From contig NZ_MAHX01000008.1 of NCBI RefSeq assembly GCF_002023715.1, forward strand, positions 30,681 through 94,680: 64,000 bases of DNA. The letters are read 5' to 3'. This document shows positions 61,562 through 64,000 of the stretch, piece by piece. Made by a program: the position numbers and the translations under genes. The notes under the pieces are model-generated. The model saw nothing but the letters and a program-made list of their open reading frames with translations, was not told where the DNA came from and did not search any database. The first letter of the stretch is position 1; each line of letters opens with the position of its first letter. The DNA is from Elizabethkingia occulta (GTDB lineage: Bacteria; Bacteroidota; Bacteroidia; Flavobacteriales; Weeksellaceae).

Positions 61562-61589
61562 GTGAAAACTTCTGAATTTGGAGATAAAA

Positions 61590-61621
61590 GAAAAGGACTA
61601 TACCTTTATGATATAGTCCCT
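61590..61621 (-). terminator. Terminator of copper ATPase gene
   Basis: GGACTATA / TATAGTCC stem with 9-base loop. On the minus strand a T-rich run (TTTTCTTTTATC) follows. Confidence 0.8.
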
Positions 61622-61641
61622 TAGATTATGATGAATGAATT

Positions 61642-64000
61642 TTACAACTTTGCAGAGTTCAGTCTCAATGAATTTACAATTACTGAAACAGAACTAAAGC
61701 TCATCGCAGCAGCTGCAATCATAGGGGAGAGCAGAATACCTAAGGAAGGATATAATATACCTGCTGCAATTGGAATACCTAATACATTGTACAGGAATGC
61801 GAAGAGTAGGTTTTGTTTGATATTTCTAACCAACTTATGGCTAAGTACCTTTGCCTTTACAATACCCTTAAGATCACCTTTTAATAAGGTTATTTGTGCA
61901 CTTTCTATCGCCACGTCGGTACCTGTACCCATTGCTATACCAATATCGGATTGTGCCAGTGCTGGTGCATCATTAATTCCGTCACCTGCCATTGCTACAA
62001 TTTTACCCAATTCCTGTAGCTTTTTGATCTCATTTAGCTTGTCTTCAGGAAGTGCCTGTGCGATATAATGTTTTATCCCAAGACTATCAGCTACAGCTTT
62101 GGCTGTTTTACGATTATCACCTGTTATCATTACGACATCTACACCCATTTGCATTAGCTGATGTACTGCTTCTTTAGAGGTTGATTTTATAGGGTCTGTA
62201 ATAGCTAAATAACCAGCAATCTTATTATCTATAGTAACAAAAGAAACTGTTTTTCCCTGTTCCTGTTCTGCAGTAATTTGTGCTGCAATTGCTTTGTCTA
62301 TAGCTATGTTATATTGTTTCAGGAGACTTTCGTTTCCTACAAGAACTTCCTTACCTCCTGTTTGTCCATATACTCCTTTTCCGGAAATATTCTCAAAATT
62401 GCTGGCTTGCTCCAGGCTAAGGCTTTTTTCTTTAGCTTTCTTTATAATAGCTTCTGCGAGTGGGTGAGTACTATTCTGGTTAAGGCTGGCAGCCAATTGT
62501 AATACTTCCGTTTCTGTATACTGACCGAATGTTCCAATTTTCTGTACAACAGGTTTTCCTTCTGTAAGTGTTCCGGTTTTATCTGTTACCAGTACATTTA
62601 CCTTATTAAGATTTTCCAGGGCCTCTGCATTCTTAATCAAAATACCATTCTTTGCACCTTTTCCTACACCTACCATTACCGACATTGGTGTTGCCAATCC
62701 AAGTGCACAAGGACATGCTACAATAAGAACAGCCAGAAGGTTGGCAAACGCATATACAAACTTAGGGTCCGGACCCCAAATACTCCATATTACAAATGCA
62801 AGAATTGCAATTAGTACAACAATCGGAACAAAAATTGCCGATACTTTATCGGTAAGCTTCTGAATAGGTGCCTTACTTCTGCTGGCTTCATTTACCATAT
62901 GAATGATTTGTGAAAGTAGTGTTTCGTCACCTACACGTTCAGCTTCCATCAGGAAAGTTCTGTTACCATTGATGGTACCGGATGTTACGCTGTCTCCTTC
63001 TTTTTTGTCTACAGGAACAGGCTCTCCGGTAATCATGGATTCATTTATTGTAGAATAACCCTCAGTAATTTTTCCGTCTACCGGAATTTTATCACCGGGT
63101 TTTACTTTTAGAATATTTCCTAACTGAATATCATCGACAGAAATCTTTTTATCCTGACCATTTACTACCAATGTAGCTTCGGTCGGAGAAAGCTTTATAA
63201 GTTCCTTTATCGCAGAGTTTGTTCTGGAATGTGCTTTTGCTTCCATCATCTGCCCCAGAAGAACAAGCGTAAGAATAACACCTACTGATTCAAAATACAA
63301 GTTGGCCCCACCGTGATGCTCTTTTAGCTCATGCGGAACAATATCCGGAAAGATTAAAGCCACTACACTGTATATAAACGCAGCTCCGGCACCAAGGCCT
63401 ATAAGACTGAACATATTGAGTTTCCATGTTTTGAAAGAAGTCCATGCTCTTTCAAAAAACATCCAAGCAGCATAGAAAACTACAGGAACGGTTAGCCCTA
63501 ATTGTATCCAGCCATTAGCTTCGGGTGATAATATTTTCGAAATTGGATTACCGGGAATCATTCCGCCCATAGCCAATATGAATACAGGAACGGTAAAGCC
63601 TACAGAAATCCAAAACTTTTTCAGAAGATCTTTGTAAGTTGCATCTTCTTCTTCAGTCGGTTCCATTGGGACGAGATCCATACCGCAAATAGGGCAGCTA
63701 CCTGGACCATCCTGAATAACTTCCGGGTGCATAGGGCAGGTATACTGTACTTTTTTCTTTAGTTCCGGTATTTTTTCCAGATTCATACCACAGACCGGAC
63801 AACTTCCGGGATTATCATATAATTTATCACCCTCGCAATGCATTGGGCAATAGTATTTACCAGCCGATGATGATGTTACTTTAGGTTTCTCTGTGTGATG
63901 ATGATGTCCGCCGCCACAACATGAAGCTTTCTCTTCCTTTTTAGGAATATTTATCTCTTCAATAGGAGCGAGGAACATACCACATACCGGACATCTTCCG
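61642..64000 (-). CDS. copA: Copper-translocating P1B-type ATPase (5' end cut by window)
   Basis: About 785 residues are present; the frame runs past the right edge, so the first visible ATG (63978) is internal to a CPVCGM motif. At least three heavy-metal-binding units lie at the N-terminus (a partial CPVCGM at the edge, YYCPMHCEGDKLYDNPGSCP..CGM, and YTCPMHPEVIQDGPGSCP..CGM), separated by a CCGGGHHHH metal-rich stretch. The ATPase core has VACPCALGLATP (CPC metal site), DKTGTLTEG, STHPLAEAI and GDGINDAPAL. It exports Cu+ or Ag+ across the inner membrane. Confidence 0.94.
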   Translation of the reverse strand, partial: GRCPVCGMFLAPIEEINIPKKEEKASCCGGGHHHHTEKPKVTSSSAGKYYCPMHCEGDKLYDNPGSCPVCGMNLEKIPELKKKVQYTCPMHPEVIQDGPGSCPICGMDLVPMEPTEEEDATYKDLLKKFWISVGFTVPVFILAMGGMIPGNPISKILSPEANGWIQLGLTVPVVFYAAWMFFERAWTSFKTWKLNMFSLIGLGAGAAFIYSVVALIFPDIVPHELKEHHGGANLYFESVGVILTLVLLGQMMEAKAHSRTNSAIKELIKLSPTEATLVVNGQDKKISVDDIQLGNILKVKPGDKIPVDGKITEGYSTINESMITGEPVPVDKKEGDSVTSGTINGNRTFLMEAERVGDETLLSQIIHMVNEASRSKAPIQKLTDKVSAIFVPIVVLIAILAFVIWSIWGPDPKFVYAFANLLAVLIVACPCALGLATPMSVMVGVGKGAKNGILIKNAEALENLNKVNVLVTDKTGTLTEGKPVVQKIGTFGQYTETEVLQLAASLNQNSTHPLAEAIIKKAKEKSLSLEQASNFENISGKGVYGQTGGKEVLVGNESLLKQYNIAIDKAIAAQITAEQEQGKTVSFVTIDNKIAGYLAITDPIKSTSKEAVHQLMQMGVDVVMITGDNRKTAKAVADSLGIKHYIAQALPEDKLNEIKKLQELGKIVAMAGDGINDAPALAQSDIGIAMGTGTDVAIESAQITLLKGDLKGIVKAKVLSHKLVRNIKQNLLFAFLYNVLGIPIAAGILYPSLGILLSPMIAAAAMSFSSVSVIVNSLRLNSAKL

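Overview
The window looks like chromosomal DNA of a flavobacterium in the Weeksellaceae (Chryseobacterium/Elizabethkingia type). The evidence is AT-rich sequence, GLPGLI-, DUF4403- and DUF6526-type proteins, a SusC/SusD pair, TonB receptors ending in Phe, many secreted proteins whose signal peptides end in an A-Q-like site, and repeated matches to the Bacteroidetes -7 promoter motif TAnnTTTG just upstream of genes. Genus is an inference; no rRNA or tRNA gene lies in the window. Nothing here looks like a prophage, conjugative element, IS element or CRISPR array. Most genes are core or lineage-typical.

Layout. 1-9.7 kb: 3' end of a trehalase with a TonB-dependent receptor, an outer-membrane DUF2490-like protein, a Crp/Fnr regulator, an SRPBCC protein, an NTF2-like protein, a RelE/ParE toxin-antitoxin pair, Tex and a GLPGLI protein. 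10-16 kb (all minus): pyruvate oxidase PoxB, a universal-stress-like protein with a DUF1275 membrane protein, an OmpR-type two-component system and a small zinc-ribbon protein. 16-24.8 kb (mostly plus): SSB, HisS, small membrane proteins and lipoproteins, a lipid kinase, a divergent HxlR regulator with an Old Yellow Enzyme and DsbA-like gene pair, and a secreted C1 peptidase.

24.9-39.5 kb is the most coherent block. A minus-strand operon glpD-glpK-glpF-outer-membrane protein sits beside a divergent GlpR/DeoR regulator. It is followed on the plus strand by SusC, SusD, a secreted fusion of a GDPD/PI-PLC-fold domain with alkaline phosphatase, and a Tat-type phosphocholine-specific phospholipase C. 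Read together, these could strip phospholipid head groups and glycerophosphodiesters outside the cytoplasm, release phosphate, and feed glycerol or glycerol-3-phosphate into central metabolism. That joint role is inference.

39.5-64 kb: DUF4403 protein, a 162-bp MITE-like element, a cyclophilin-FKBP fusion lipoprotein, a repeat-bearing secreted protein, an alpha/beta hydrolase, DUF1801, a voltage-gated-type channel with a C-terminal zinc ribbon, NIF3 with a coiled-coil protein, an S9 peptidase with rhomboid, NhaA with RelA/SpoT, PBP4 with an orphan histidine kinase, a perfect 16-copy 7-bp tandem repeat upstream of a secreted GDPD, a prolyl oligopeptidase, a PAP2-outer-membrane-barrel fusion, and a copper P-type ATPase that runs off the right edge.

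Clear hairpin-plus-T-run terminators punctuate most transcription units and are listed separately.
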